Shown here: positions 26,851-36,096 of the stretch, piece by piece
How the letters are laid out: every line of letters starts with the position of its first letter
How positions within the stretch are numbered: the first letter of the stretch is position 1
The notes under the pieces: model-generated
Databases searched by the model: none
What the model saw: the letters and a program-made list of their open reading frames with translations, nothing else
Told to the model about the DNA's origin: nothing
Position numbers and translations under genes: made by a program
Assembly: GCF_019969845.1 (NCBI RefSeq)
Contig: NZ_JAHXYR010000004.1
Span: 434,001-498,000, forward strand
DNA from: Sphingobacterium sp. GVS05A
GTDB lineage: Bacteria > Bacteroidota > Bacteroidia > Sphingobacteriales > Sphingobacteriaceae
DNA length: 64,000 nt
Direction: 5' to 3'

Positions 26851-27350
26851 TTAGCCATTAACCTGATCTCTTCGTTCTGATAATGTACCGTATACTTCAA
26901 TCATAGGTATTCCAAAATCTTCAATCCAATCACGGATTAAATTATCGACCTGGTTTCTAATTTTTGGCAGTTCTATCAGATGGTTTGGTATCAGGTCCGG
27001 CTCTTCAATAGGAACAAAGACAAAAAGATCAATTTCTGCAATAAGTGTCTGAGCTGTTTCATAGAAATGTTGCACATTTCTATGTGGATCAATAACATGA
27101 AGATAGGCTAAGATGTCAATGACACATCGGTCAAAGATTACATTGTCTCCACTTTCTAAAATCAGCTTGGCTGAATAATTAAATTGTTCAATGAAATCCT
27201 CTGGAGTGGGAACTTCTGAAAATTCATAACCTGAAAACTCCAATTGATAATAGGGCTCTGTTCGAGCGTATACCCTGGTAGGTTTCCCAGAAGTTCTTCC
27301 GCTAATGTTGTTTTGCCAACTTTGTGTGCTCCAAATATTGCGATTCTCAT
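26851..27350 (-). pseudogene. Frameshifted NadR-like P-loop ATP-binding protein
   Basis: Two overlapping reading frames together make one AAA/NadR-like nucleotide-binding protein. The first (from ATG 27350) has the Walker A motif GAHKVGKTT and runs to about residue 31 (GYTLEQ). The second carries the rest (EFSGYEFSEVPTPEDFIEQF, NVIFDRCVIDILAYL with Walker B-type acids, then DLFVFVPIEE) to the stop at 26851. Inserting one base near 27258 restores a single 166-codon frame, the expected family size. Either the gene is inactive or the assembly has a one-base error; the downstream half is otherwise undamaged, which points to a recent or artefactual change. Confidence 0.75.
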
Positions 27351-27376
27351 ATTTCAGTTTATTTAATGATCCTGCT

Positions 27377-27450
27377 GGATTGGCTCAGTATAGATGTTCC
27401 CGGGCGCCTTCCTGAGCCACCAATGAATCGAAGCCGGTCGCCCCTTCTTT
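27377..27450. other. GC-rich structured island of unknown nature
   Basis: A GC-rich stretch in an AT-rich intergenic region, with a 7-bp stem (27382-27388 / 27412-27418) extendable to 10 bp across a 3-nt bulge, enclosing GCGCC/GGGCG-type sequence. It lies just downstream of the tRNA-Lys terminator. I do not recognise an RNA family; the minus-strand beginning GGGGCGACCGGCTTCGA faintly recalls the 5' end of tmRNA, but only about 100 bp are present. Confidence 0.3.
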
Positions 27451-27477
27451 CGAACCCTAATATGGTTTAAACAAGAA

Positions 27478-27499
27478 AAGCTAATCTTGCGATTAGCTT
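27478..27499 (-). terminator. Terminator of tRNA-Lys
   Basis: A 9-bp perfect stem (27478-27486 / 27491-27499) with a 4-nt loop is followed, on the minus strand, by a U-rich stretch. It begins 6 bp after the encoded CCA end. Confidence 0.75.
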
Positions 27500-27505
27500 C
27501 TCTTT

Positions 27506-27581
27506 TGGTGATCCCGCTGGGATTCGAACCCAGGACCCATACATTAAAAGTGTATTGCTCTACCAGCTGAGCTACGGAATC
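27506..27581 (-). tRNA. tRNA-Lys (anticodon TTT)
   Basis: 76-nt cloverleaf on the minus strand: acceptor GATTCCG/CGGGATC with one G-T pair, D-arm AGCTCAGCTGGTAGAGC, anticodon loop CTTTTAA (anticodon TTT) on an ATACA/TGTAT stem, T-arm CTGGGTTCGAATCCCAG, discriminator A and an encoded CCA at 27506-27508. Confidence 0.97.
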
Positions 27582-27625
27582 TTACTTCTTTGTTTTTGAA
27601 CTATCGTTCCTTGTTTGAAGTGATG

Positions 27626-27656
27626 CAAAGATAGGGTTAATCCCTATTCCTCGCAA
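27626..27656 (-). promoter_or_regulatory. Promoter of tRNA-Lys
   Basis: On the minus strand: TTG (27654-27656), a 20-bp spacer, then TATCTTTG (27626-27633), a full match to the Bacteroidota consensus, about 45 bp before the tRNA 5' end. Confidence 0.65.
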
Positions 27657-27723
27657 CTATTTATGTGATAAAAATGCGTGTAATGTGTTTAAACCTTCAT
27701 TTTTAGCTATTTATTTTTTATCA

Positions 27724-28002
27724 CTAAGACAAAAAATCGCGATCTTCATCGGATAATGTAGACTTAGAGGCCTGATTGTCGTCTTCTGATTGATCAAATG
27801 CCACCGTATTTTCCTGCTGTTTCGTCTTTTTACCACTTTTTAGGAGAAAGGCAAAGAGTACTCCCATTGCGAAAAATGTCAATAGGAGTTTCCATAATGC
27901 TACTTTGCTCTCCACAAAAAGATCAATATTGATTGTTTGCGGGTTTTCGACACAAACTAGCGTTACGATAACCGATAGAAGTATTAAAAGTATATTACGC
28001 AT
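27724..28002 (-). CDS. LapA-domain-like small membrane protein
   Basis: 92 residues with two transmembrane helices (about 2-18 and 38-58) and a polar acidic tail. The pattern ENPQTINIDLFVESKVALWKLLLTFFAMGVLFAFLL matches the LapA (DUF1049) fold found in lipopolysaccharide-assembly protein A. Its role in this organism is unknown. It stands between tRNA-Lys and the copper ATPase on the same strand. Confidence 0.6.
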   Translation of the reverse strand: MRNILLILLSVIVTLVCVENPQTINIDLFVESKVALWKLLLTFFAMGVLFAFLLKSGKKTKQQENTVAFDQSEDDNQASKSTLSDEDRDFLS

Positions 28003-28089
28003 AATTAATAATGATAAATATATGTCATTAAGAATAGCGAATATAGTTAATTATCTATTTTCGTTGCTATCAAGCGCCTTTCTTTTTGT

Positions 28090-30957
28090 TTACTTCTTAT
28101 CTACTTCTATTGTTGCACGGTTTAAGCGTAGTGAGTTTAAAATCACCGAAACGGAACTAAAGCTCATTGCTGCAGCAGCTATCATTGGAGATAACAGGAT
28201 GCCAAAGCTCGGATATAGAAGCCCTGCAGCCAAAGGAATGCCCAAAATATTATAGATAAAAGCAAAGCCTAAATTTTCTTTGATGTTTCGGAGAAGTTTC
28301 TTACTCAATATTTTGGCTTTAGCGATGCCTATTAGGTCTCCCTGTAGCAAGGTCAGAGACGCACTTTGTATAGCTACATCTGTTCCTGTTCCCATAGCGA
28401 TGCCAATATCGGCTTGCGCAAGGGCAGGAGCATCGTTAATACCATCACCAGCCATAGCCACAATATGTCCCTGTTCCTGTAGCTTATGTATTTCCTGTAA
28501 TTTATCCTTCGGTAATGCATTTGCTTTGAAATGTTTGATGCCGACCTGCCCAGCGACGGATTTTGCCGTGTGTGCATTGTCTCCAGTGAGCATAATTACA
28601 TCTACATCATGCTGAAGCAGGTAGTGAATGGCCTGTTTGGAAGAGGTTTTAATCTGATCGGAGATGCTAAAGTAGCCAAGTAAATCACTTCCTTTCGAGA
28701 GATAGGAAACAGTTTTGCCATTGGATTGGGCTGACTCGACAGCTTTTCGTATTTCGTTTGGGATGATCACCTGCCCGGAATCCATCAGCAATTGATTACC
28801 GAGGGCAATCAATTGGCCGTTAATATGCCCTTTGATACCTTGTCCGGCAACGTTTTCGAAGTCCGTAACCTGTTGTTCTATTTTGTTTCCTTCCTTTTTT
28901 GCTCGATCAATAATAGCTTGGCCGAGTGGGTGGGTGCTGTTGCTATTGAGAGCGGCGGCTAAGGGTAATATTTCGTTGATACTGCTCTTAGCGGTGGGTT
29001 GAATGTCATCAACGGTGGGTTTACCTTCAGTGATTGTTCCCGTCTTGTCTGTTAATACAACATCAACCTTGTTCATTTTTTCTAATGCACTGGCATCTTT
29101 GATCAAAATACCATTTTTGGCTCCCTTGCCTACACCGACCATGACGGACATCGGAGTTGCCAGACCAAGGGCACAAGGACAAGCAACAATAAGCACTGCC
29201 AATGCATTGGCGAAACCATAAGCCAATGATGGCGCAGGACCCCAGATCCACCAGGCGAAAAATGTCAACAAAGCAATAACGATCACAATTGGAACAAATA
29301 TTTCAGATACTTTATCTGTGAGACGTTGGATTGGAGCTTTACTTCTGCTGGCATCATTGACCATCTGAATGATCTGAGCCAATAAGGTGTCTGAACCAAT
29401 ACGTTCTGCTTTCATTAGGAAACTTCGTTCACCGTTGATGGTTCCGGAACTGACCTTGTCACCTTCCTGCTTTTCGACAGGTAGTGGTTCGCCCGTCAGC
29501 ATGGATTCATCAATGCTCGTCGTACCATTTGTAATCTGTCCATCGACAGGGATTTTATCTCCGGGTTTTACTTTCAGCGTATCACCGATCTTAATCTGAT
29601 CGACTCCAATTTTTACGTCGACACCATTTTCAACCCGGGTAGCGTCAGAGGGGCTGAGTTTAATGAGCTCTTTGATTGCTGAATTGGTTTTGGAATGGGC
29701 TTTGGCTTCCATCACCTGCCCAAGGAGAACCAATGTTAGGATAACAGTAACGGACTCAAAATATAATGCGATATATCCGTGATGATTTTTTAGGTCGGCT
29801 GGAAATAACTGTGGGAAAAACAGGCCAATAATACTATATACGAACCCCGCGCCAGCACCAAGGGCAATCAAGCTAAACATATTCAGGCGCCATGTTTTAA
29901 AAGAAATCCAACCGCGTTGGAAAAATGACCAACAGGTATAGAAGACCACCGGCAGGGATAGAAATAATTGTATCCAGCCTGACCAATCCGGTGGAATTAC
30001 TTTACCGATCGGATTACCGGGAAGCATTTCTCCCATGGATAGTATAAATATCGGAACTGTAAACAGGATGGATAGCCATAGTTTCATCCGGAGATCTCTA
30101 TAGGTCCTATCATCGTCGGTATCATTTCCTCCAGCGATAGGGACAAGATCCATACCACAGATCGGGCAGCTTCCAGGATGATCCTGAACAATTTCGGGAT
30201 GCATCGGACAGCTGTATTGTGTGCTTTTGGTTAATTCGGGGACTTTCTCCAAGTTCATCCCACAAACTGGACAGTTGCCCGGTTTATCATAGAGCTTGTC
30301 GCCCTCACAATGCATAGGACAGTAGTATTTTCCGGCTGAACCCGCTTTCGGTTGGTTGGGTTTTGCAGCGGCAGAATGGTCGTTGTGGGCATGTTTATGC
30401 TGGTTATGGTCGTGACCATGCTGTATTGATTCATGTTGGTGATGGTCATGATCCTGTGCTACAGATTGATGTTGTTGTCCAGCATGATTATGTTCCTGTA
30501 TAATGGATTCATGCTGCTGTTCCATCTTTGTCTGTGCGACAACTGTGGGAGCTTGTTCCGTACTGTGCCTATGATCAGGATGATGATGTTTGTTTTCAAT
30601 ATTTTCCATCGGTACAAGGTACATTCCACAAACAGGACAGCGTCCCGGTTGATCGTAGGTTTTATCACCTTCGCAGTGCATAGGGCAATAGTACTTGCTT
30701 GACGTAGATAGCTTTGGTTGTTCCGTATTTGGGGTTTCTTGTGCAGGTTTATTCAATTCGCCAATATGATAATTACCTAATTTAGCGAGGGTTTCCTGTA
30801 GTTGTTCTGTCGAAATTTCTTTTGCAGACTCTATTGTCAGTAGCGGTGGGTCTAGCGTAACTTTAGCCTGAACCCCAGGAAGCTGATTGATAGCATTCTC
30901 AATTGTTGTTCTACACCCGTCACAGGACATGCCTGAAAGTTTATATTGGTATTGCAT
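28090..30957 (-). CDS. copA: Copper-type P1B ATPase with three metal-binding repeats and a His-rich linker
   Basis: Inner-membrane heavy-metal exporter of 955 residues. Order: HMA domain (about 1-70; metal site CDGC), a first heavy-metal-binding repeat (about 88-116; [11 protein letters not shown]...CPVCGM), a histidine-rich linker with HDHHQH-type clusters (about 120-200), a second repeat (about 210-240), a third (about 246-275; [22 protein letters not shown]), then the P-type core. Core motifs: TGE in MLTGEP, CPC in [13 protein letters not shown], phosphorylation DKTGT, HP in THPLGQAI and GDGINDAP. The CPC motif and HMA domain fit Cu(I) export. The N-terminus is unusually long for CopA. No copper regulator gene adjoins it. 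Confidence 0.95.
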   Translation of the reverse strand: MQYQYKLSGMSCDGCRTTIENAINQLPGVQAKVTLDPPLLTIESAKEISTEQLQETLAKLGNYHIGELNKPAQETPNTEQPKLSTSSKYYCPMHCEGDKTYDQPGRCPVCGMYLVPMENIENKHHHPDHRHSTEQAPTVVAQTKMEQQHESIIQEHNHAGQQHQSVAQDHDHHQHESIQHGHDHNQHKHAHNDHSAAAKPNQPKAGSAGKYYCPMHCEGDKLYDKPGNCPVCGMNLEKVPELTKSTQYSCPMHPEIVQDHPGSCPICGMDLVPIAGGNDTDDDRTYRDLRMKLWLSILFTVPIFILSMGEMLPGNPIGKVIPPDWSGWIQLFLSLPVVFYTCWSFFQRGWISFKTWRLNMFSLIALGAGAGFVYSIIGLFFPQLFPADLKNHHGYIALYFESVTVILTLVLLGQVMEAKAHSKTNSAIKELIKLSPSDATRVENGVDVKIGVDQIKIGDTLKVKPGDKIPVDGQITNGTTSIDESMLTGEPLPVEKQEGDKVSSGTINGERSFLMKAERIGSDTLLAQIIQMVNDASRSKAPIQRLTDKVSEIFVPIVIVIALLTFFAWWIWGPAPSLAYGFANALAVLIVACPCALGLATPMSVMVGVGKGAKNGILIKDASALEKMNKVDVVLTDKTGTITEGKPTVDDIQPTAKSSINEILPLAAALNSNSTHPLGQAIIDRAKKEGNKIEQQVTDFENVAGQGIKGHINGQLIALGNQLLMDSGQVIIPNEIRKAVESAQSNGKTVSYLSKGSDLLGYFSISDQIKTSSKQAIHYLLQHDVDVIMLTGDNAHTAKSVAGQVGIKHFKANALPKDKLQEIHKLQEQGHIVAMAGDGINDAPALAQADIGIAMGTGTDVAIQSASLTLLQGDLIGIAKAKILSKKLLRNIKENLGFAFIYNILGIPLAAGLLYPSFGILLSPMIAAAAMSFSSVSVILNSLRLNRATIEVDKK

Positions 30958-31220
30958 AGCATTTTGTTGTACAATAAATTTAAGGGTTATTGCTTGGGTA
31001 ATGTTATACTTTTACATTGTTTATTTGTAATATTTCAAAGCGTATATCCGTCCTTTCGGAAAGGAAATCAATCTGTTGGATAAACGATGATCTCGGCACC
31101 ACACCTAAAATAAACAAACAAAGTGGGCTATTTGTTTAGTGTGATAATACCCAACGAAACAGGAGCGGCAACGGGGAGGATAGGGAGTGAGCTAAGCTGT
31201 GTTGGGGCCAAAGTCGGCTT

Positions 31221-31520
31221 CTAGGAGAGCAGCATGGCTTCTGGATGCTTCATTAAGCTCTGGACAGTTAGTTTGTCTGCTAACAATGCTTCGTGAAAAG
31301 GTGCTGGAACCATTATTTTAAAGGTTTTACGCGCTGTTTTAACAAAAAATAGTGCACCATGGCTGACCTGCTTGTCGTCAATAATCAATGTATGTTGTGT
31401 AACAAGTTGGCTGCCTAGTTTTTCCTTTTCAACGAGCTGTATAAGTTGTTGCATTGTATCAATCTGTTTTGCCAAAATTACCAAATACTTATCATTTTTT
31501 AGTTTTTTTTTATTTGGCAA
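31221..31520 (-). CDS. Hypothetical small protein
   Basis: Up to 99 residues from a TTG at 31520; there is no ATG until residue 23 (31454), which would give 77 residues. The N-terminus is lysine-rich and encoded by an A-rich run, where a frameshift or error could also hide the true start. The central part (VTQHTLIIDDKQVSHGALFFVKTARKTFKIMVP) looks like a genuine beta-rich protein, but I recognise no family. It is divergent from fbp, with a 26-bp palindrome between them. Confidence 0.5.
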   Translation of the reverse strand: MPNKKKLKNDKYLVILAKQIDTMQQLIQLVEKEKLGSQLVTQHTLIIDDKQVSHGALFFVKTARKTFKIMVPAPFHEALLADKLTVQSLMKHPEAMLLS

Positions 31521-31602
31521 TATTTAAAAGATATCTACTTCTGGCTGTGCTTTGTTATCTTTTTGTAGTTGATAATCGTTTTAGCAAATGAAAGTTTTCA
31601 AG

Positions 31603-31628
31603 GAAATGCGCAATCGATTGCGCATTTC
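31603..31628. promoter_or_regulatory. 26-bp perfect palindrome, operator-like
   Basis: A perfectly self-complementary 26-bp sequence centred on ATCGAT (half-site core AATGCGCAAT) lies in the divergent space between the hypothetical gene at 31.2-31.5 kb and fbp, 34 bp upstream of the fbp -33 element. No T-run follows it, so a protein-binding site is more likely than a terminator. Confidence 0.6.
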
Positions 31629-31661
31629 GTCTGCTAATGTTTAGCTGAACAGGGGTTTAGC

Positions 31662-31694
31662 TTTGCTAAAATCTGTTTTACTTTTTTAGCTTTG
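31662..31694 (+). promoter_or_regulatory. fbp promoter
   Basis: TTTG (31662-31665), a 21-bp spacer and TAGCTTTG (31687-31694) match the Bacteroidota consensus; the predicted start near 31700 gives a leader of about 23 nt to the fbp ATG. A second TAGCTTTG at 31658-31665 overlaps the -33 element. Confidence 0.65.
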
Positions 31695-31722
31695 TGCAAC
31701 AAATATCCAATAAAACACTATT

Positions 31723-32730
31723 ATGAGTGGTATAACAACACTAGGTCAATTTATTATTGAAAAACAAGCCGATTTTCCATACGCGAAAGGCGAGCTGTCC
31801 AGACTCTTGCGTGATATCGGAATTGCAGCAAAAATTGTTAACAGAGAAGTCAATAAGGCTGGATTGGTTGATATCCTGGGGGATGCAGGTCAAACCAATA
31901 TTCAGGGCGAAGGGCAGAAAAAGCTGGATGTGTATGCTGATGAGCAATTTATTAAAGCGCTCCAAAGTGGGGGAGAATGCTGTGTGGTTGCTTCTGAGGA
32001 ACATGAAAATCCAGTTTACATGCAGTCTGGAGTTTCTAAAAATGCAAAATATATTGTTTGTATAGATCCACTGGATGGTTCGAGTAATATTGATGTGAAT
32101 GTTTCTGTGGGTACCATTTTTTCGATTTACCGCCGGCTTTCGGATACCGGAGTATCGTGCAATAGCAATGATATTCTGCAACATGGAACTAAGCAGGTTG
32201 CAGCTGGATACGTAATTTACGGAAGTTCAACGATGTTGGTTTATACCACTGGAAAGGGTGTGAATGGGTTTACATTGGATCCTTCGATTGGTGAATTCTG
32301 CCTATCACATCCCGATATGAAGATTCCCGAAGCTGGCCATATTTATTCGATCAATGAGGGAAACTATTCTAAATTTCCGAATGGCGTTAAGCAGTATATC
32401 AAATACTGCCAAATGGAAGATGCTTCTACCCAGCGTCCCTATGCGTCACGATATATTGGTTCTATGGTTGCCGACATTCATCGTAATTTATTGAAAGGAG
32501 GGATATTTCTTTATCCAACCACCTCTGCCCACCCGAATGGAAAATTACGATTGATGTATGAGTGTAATCCGATCGCTTTTATTATTGAACAAGCCGGAGG
32601 TAAAGCGACCAATGGATATCAACGTATTTTAGATATTGAACCAAAGACATTACACCAACGAACGGCAGCTTTTTTGGGGAACTCCGAGATGGTCGAGCTC
32701 CTCGAAGATTTCCTGCAAAAATATCAGTAA
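31723..32730 (+). CDS. fbp: Class I fructose-1,6-bisphosphatase
   Basis: Gluconeogenic hydrolysis of fructose 1,6-bisphosphate to fructose 6-phosphate and phosphate. Length 335 residues is typical. Metal-binding residues lie in ASEEHE (about 89-94) and in the family signature [24 protein letters not shown] (about 112-135). [20 protein letters not shown] near the C-terminus holds the fructose-phosphate-binding lysine and a metal Glu. The gene has its own consensus promoter. The downstream L,D-transpeptidase gene is probably separately expressed, because a hairpin with a T-rich tail separates them. Confidence 0.97.
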   Translation: MSGITTLGQFIIEKQADFPYAKGELSRLLRDIGIAAKIVNREVNKAGLVDILGDAGQTNIQGEGQKKLDVYADEQFIKALQSGGECCVVASEEHENPVYMQSGVSKNAKYIVCIDPLDGSSNIDVNVSVGTIFSIYRRLSDTGVSCNSNDILQHGTKQVAAGYVIYGSSTMLVYTTGKGVNGFTLDPSIGEFCLSHPDMKIPEAGHIYSINEGNYSKFPNGVKQYIKYCQMEDASTQRPYASRYIGSMVADIHRNLLKGGIFLYPTTSAHPNGKLRLMYECNPIAFIIEQAGGKATNGYQRILDIEPKTLHQRTAAFLGNSEMVELLEDFLQKYQ

Positions 32731-32785
32731 TTCATTCTGTAGTGATTCAATGACAGGTAAAATTCGTTTGCCAATAAGAATTATT

Positions 32786-32829
32786 TATCTTTGTGATCAG
32801 AAAATGGCTTCATTATTGCGAAGCCATTT
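32786..32829 (+). promoter_or_regulatory. -7 element followed by a leader hairpin/terminator
   Basis: TATCTTTG (32786-32793) is a full -7 match, but the nearest TTTG is only 15 bp upstream. Directly after it is a 10-bp stem (32802-32811 / 32820-32829) with an 8-nt loop and a CTTTTTC tail. It may be the fbp terminator, or the first structure on the transpeptidase mRNA. Confidence 0.55.
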
Positions 32830-32848
32830 CTTTTTCATTATTTGTTGT

Positions 32849-34297
32849 ATGTTACGTATTTTAGTTTTTATTTCCTTCGTTTCAATTGTATTTTTTTCCT
32901 GTAAAGAGAATCCGCCGACTTATGGCGATGTGCTCGCAAAGGGTTTTGAGCAAAAATCCTATAAAGAATTTGATACGACCGCCTATCTGAAGGTATTCCA
33001 TGAGGTGTATGGTAAACAGAAGTCCAAACTGCATAACCCGAGTTGGATGAAGGAGTTGTCTGATTCTACCAAGGGGATGACTTTAATCGCTAGCCATCTA
33101 TTCGATGGCAGTATTGATACGCTATTGAATTATTTTGAACGAAGCGAAAAACATGGGATTCGTAGTAGTTACTTTCACACAACAGAGATCAAGGAAACTT
33201 TATTTTCTCTTCGCAAACTGAAGCCTAAGGATGTAGCGGAATCTTATCCGCTTCTGGCCAAATTGGATCTTTTAGGGACAGATGGATTAGTGGCTTATGT
33301 AAGCAGTATAAAATATGGTGTAATTAATCCAAAACGTTTGTACGGAAGGTATTTTGTTCCTCAAAAACGTATGAACTATGCTGGCGTTGTGCATCTATTA
33401 GATAGTGTGGAGATTGGTCCATTAATGGCTGGTATTCAGCCAAAAAACCAGTATTACATTCAATTTCAGGATTTGTTGGAAAACGGTAACTTGGATAATG
33501 TGCAAAGAACGAAAGTGCTGATGGTGCTGGAAAAATTACGTTGGATGGGTGAGTCTTTCCCCGAGAAATATGTTATTGTTAATATTCCGGAACAGCGACT
33601 ACACATCATGGAAGATGGAAAAACCAGCCAATTGATGAATGTATGTGTTGGTGAAACGGATAATCCGGCATATACCCGTAAAGGTGAAAACCATGAAACT
33701 CCGGTCATGCAGGGTATCTTGGATGCCATGCAGGTCAACCCTGTATGGAATATCCCGAGTAGTATTGTGAAAAAAGAATTATTGGCAAGTGTACGGAACA
33801 ATCCTAACTATCTAGCTTCACGTAATATGGTGGCATATTATAAAGGAAAGCAGGTGGATCCCAGTACCGTAAATTGGCAATCCGATTCGGTGGAGAAATT
33901 CCGTTTTAAACAAAATCCGGGCTCAGACAATTCGTTGGGTAATGTGAAATTTTTGTTTGAAAATGCTTATTCGATCTATCTCCATGATACACCTGCCAAA
34001 CAAATGTTTGGACAGACCAACCGCGCTGTCAGCCATGGTTGTGTGCGCGTTGAAAAACCTGTGGACCTGGCCGGTTACCTGGTCAATAATGAAAAGCAGG
34101 CGGAGAAGATTGCAAAAGAGATTACAACGGATTCTATCACCAAGTCGCGTTGGGTAACTCTGAAACGTCAGATGCCTGTATACCTGACTTATTATACCAC
34201 CTGGCTCGATGATGATGGTAAATTGGTTTCTTATCCAGATATTTATGGATATGACCCACGTTTGAAAGAGGCAATGAAAAAATATTGGACAAATTAG
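32849..34297 (+). CDS. L,D-transpeptidase lipoprotein (YkuD catalytic domain)
   Basis: Peptidoglycan cross-linking enzyme making 3-3 bonds, or attaching ligands, in the periplasm. Length is 482 residues from ATG 32849, which gives a lipoprotein signal (VSIVFFSC, Cys about 17). The earlier Met at 32804 would fall inside the leader hairpin and gives a poor signal peptide. The N-terminal part (about 30-270) resembles the scaffold region of YcbB-type enzymes. The YkuD domain (about 280-450) includes EKYVIVNIPEQRLHIME and the catalytic HGCVRVEKP, with Cys as nucleophile. A strong terminator follows immediately. Confidence 0.92.
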   Translation: MLRILVFISFVSIVFFSCKENPPTYGDVLAKGFEQKSYKEFDTTAYLKVFHEVYGKQKSKLHNPSWMKELSDSTKGMTLIASHLFDGSIDTLLNYFERSEKHGIRSSYFHTTEIKETLFSLRKLKPKDVAESYPLLAKLDLLGTDGLVAYVSSIKYGVINPKRLYGRYFVPQKRMNYAGVVHLLDSVEIGPLMAGIQPKNQYYIQFQDLLENGNLDNVQRTKVLMVLEKLRWMGESFPEKYVIVNIPEQRLHIMEDGKTSQLMNVCVGETDNPAYTRKGENHETPVMQGILDAMQVNPVWNIPSSIVKKELLASVRNNPNYLASRNMVAYYKGKQVDPSTVNWQSDSVEKFRFKQNPGSDNSLGNVKFLFENAYSIYLHDTPAKQMFGQTNRAVSHGCVRVEKPVDLAGYLVNNEKQAEKIAKEITTDSITKSRWVTLKRQMPVYLTYYTTWLDDDGKLVSYPDIYGYDPRLKEAMKKYWTN

Positions 34298-34334
34298 AAA
34301 AAAGACCTAACCGGAAGACGGTTAGGTCTTTTTT
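34298..34334. terminator. Strong bidirectional terminator
   Basis: A 16-bp perfect stem (34298-34313 / 34319-34334) with a 5-nt loop ends in A and T tracts. It lies between the convergent transpeptidase and DUF3943 genes. Confidence 0.9.
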
Positions 34335-34338
34335 TATC

Positions 34339-35928
34339 TTAGTATTCGGAGTTGTAGGCTAGAGCTAAACGGATAAAAGGATAATCTTTATTGACATTGT
34401 TATGGTCTTGGTAATGACCTTCAAGTCTAAAATATCCGGAGTGAAGGTTGACCCCAAAGTTTTTCCAGATCCGTACAGATGCACTGGTGGATGCGGTATG
34501 AAGATAGTGGTGAGATTTGTTGCCACTAATCGTGACGAAATATCCCCCACGGTAATCTATACCAAATTTGAAGCGATTGAGCGTACTTAGTGTTGCTGAT
34601 GCCCGGACATCTGCTCCGGGGCCATAATCGTAGGTACGACTTTCGCCAAAATGAAGATAGGGATCCGGTACTGCGGCCAGTACGACTGGGCCACCACCCA
34701 GAATGGTGGTCAACTTGGTCCGTTTACTGATGTTATAATTGGAAAAAATATTGTAATTGATGCTTTGTGATCCATAATAGAACGCTTCATTACGCAAAAA
34801 GTCAAAATGAGCGGAAACGATACCACGATGTCGGCCTGTTAAATTGGATAATATTCGATTCCCATAGAGAGAAGCGTAAACATTAACTGCATTGACCATA
34901 GAGCTGTCATCTGATCCAATCTCAAGATTTAGAAAGAAGTCGTCAAATGGTTTCTTTTTATCGACATCATCGTTGTTGTAAATCAGTTTAATGCGCGCGT
35001 AGATGTCATTCTTCCCCCGGCTCAGGACATTATGCTCCTTGGCATCAAATCTGCGGATCCCCAGCTCCACTTCGGTATGAACCAAAGAACTGTCAACCAC
35101 GGCACCTTTGGTTGTATTTCCCCAACGGCCATCGAGCAGTCGATTTAAACCATTCATCGGATTGATCAACATCGCCAAAATTTCTTTTTTATTACGTTGT
35201 CCTTTTGTAAGACTTGGTCTGGCGAGTATATGGTGTGAAAGACGATGAGTCATCTCACCGAGAATTGTTCCGCCAAAACTGGTATTGATAATATCGTTGA
35301 TCGAAGGCGGTTCTGTCTCGCCTGCTGTCTCCCAGATATAACTTCCTACGACTGTCGCAAGCGTAGATTGTAGGAAACTAAAATTGTTGGATCGGAATGA
35401 ATTGAAATAGAACTGACCATGGTAGGGGTGCGCGATCTGATTTGTAGCAAAGAGATTGTCATCCCAGGTCCAAGCGGAAAACTTCAAATGACTGACGAAA
35501 TTTTTGAAGGAAATATGGGAGACAGGATCTTTCCGTATGAAGTAATTGACTGATGCGGGTATGGCCTGAATCGAAAACCATTCGATTCCAGCCCGTAGAA
35601 AGTTTTTCTTTTGATAATTTACGATACTATCGGGTAATTTGGCATTGATCCGATCGGAAATCCATTTCGTCTGTTGTATGGATACGGTGATGCTATCCGT
35701 CATTTTTTTCGAGGGGCCGATCGGAATTATGCTGTCTGTTGATGATTTTAGCTGCGTACTGTCTGTTAGCAATGAGGGATTTAAGATTGAAAATGGTACG
35801 ACAAACTGACTTGTATAAGTGGATCCGCTAGCTGTGGAATTAGCAAAGACCAAGGTTCCAAAAAGAGTAGTAAATAGATTTATAAATAAAAATAAAATAG
35901 AACGATATGTACCTGAATGCTGTTTCAT
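34339..35928 (-). CDS. DUF3943 outer-membrane-associated protein
   Basis: 529 residues from ATG 35928 (a TTG eight codons upstream is less likely). An N-terminal hydrophobic leader (about 12-30) and a DUF3943 block (about 155-250; NFVSHLKFSAWTWDDNLFATNQIAHPYHGQFYFNSFRSN...WETAGE) are visible. The C-terminal half has alternating aromatic strands like a beta-barrel and ends FIRLALAYNSEY. The function of DUF3943 proteins is not established; outer-membrane location is inference from the strand pattern. Confidence 0.85.
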   Translation of the reverse strand: MKQHSGTYRSILFLFINLFTTLFGTLVFANSTASGSTYTSQFVVPFSILNPSLLTDSTQLKSSTDSIIPIGPSKKMTDSITVSIQQTKWISDRINAKLPDSIVNYQKKNFLRAGIEWFSIQAIPASVNYFIRKDPVSHISFKNFVSHLKFSAWTWDDNLFATNQIAHPYHGQFYFNSFRSNNFSFLQSTLATVVGSYIWETAGETEPPSINDIINTSFGGTILGEMTHRLSHHILARPSLTKGQRNKKEILAMLINPMNGLNRLLDGRWGNTTKGAVVDSSLVHTEVELGIRRFDAKEHNVLSRGKNDIYARIKLIYNNDDVDKKKPFDDFFLNLEIGSDDSSMVNAVNVYASLYGNRILSNLTGRHRGIVSAHFDFLRNEAFYYGSQSINYNIFSNYNISKRTKLTTILGGGPVVLAAVPDPYLHFGESRTYDYGPGADVRASATLSTLNRFKFGIDYRGGYFVTISGNKSHHYLHTASTSASVRIWKNFGVNLHSGYFRLEGHYQDHNNVNKDYPFIRLALAYNSEY

Positions 35929-36032
35929 AAGGGCTAATATACTGTTTTGCAATAAAACTTGTAATGAATAACAAATAGTTGTTAAAAGTGTTTTTAGGAT
36001 TGTGATTTCTTTGTGTTTTAGCAGCGCATAGC

Positions 36033-36064
36033 TTGCTGATTTGCGGTACGGATTGTTACCTTTG
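36033..36064 (+). promoter_or_regulatory. Promoter of the SulP transporter gene
   Basis: TTG (36033-36035), a 21-bp spacer and TACCTTTG (36057-36064) fit the consensus, 33 bp upstream of the ATG. Confidence 0.6.
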
Positions 36065-36096
36065 CAGGGCTTTATAACTGTTCAACTGATTTTGAT

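Noticed and set aside
27350..27450. tmRNA gene starting at about 27445 on the minus strand
   Set aside because: Only a short 5'-like resemblance; about 100 bp later the sequence enters the ATPase gene, with no tag-coding region or tRNA-like 3' end.
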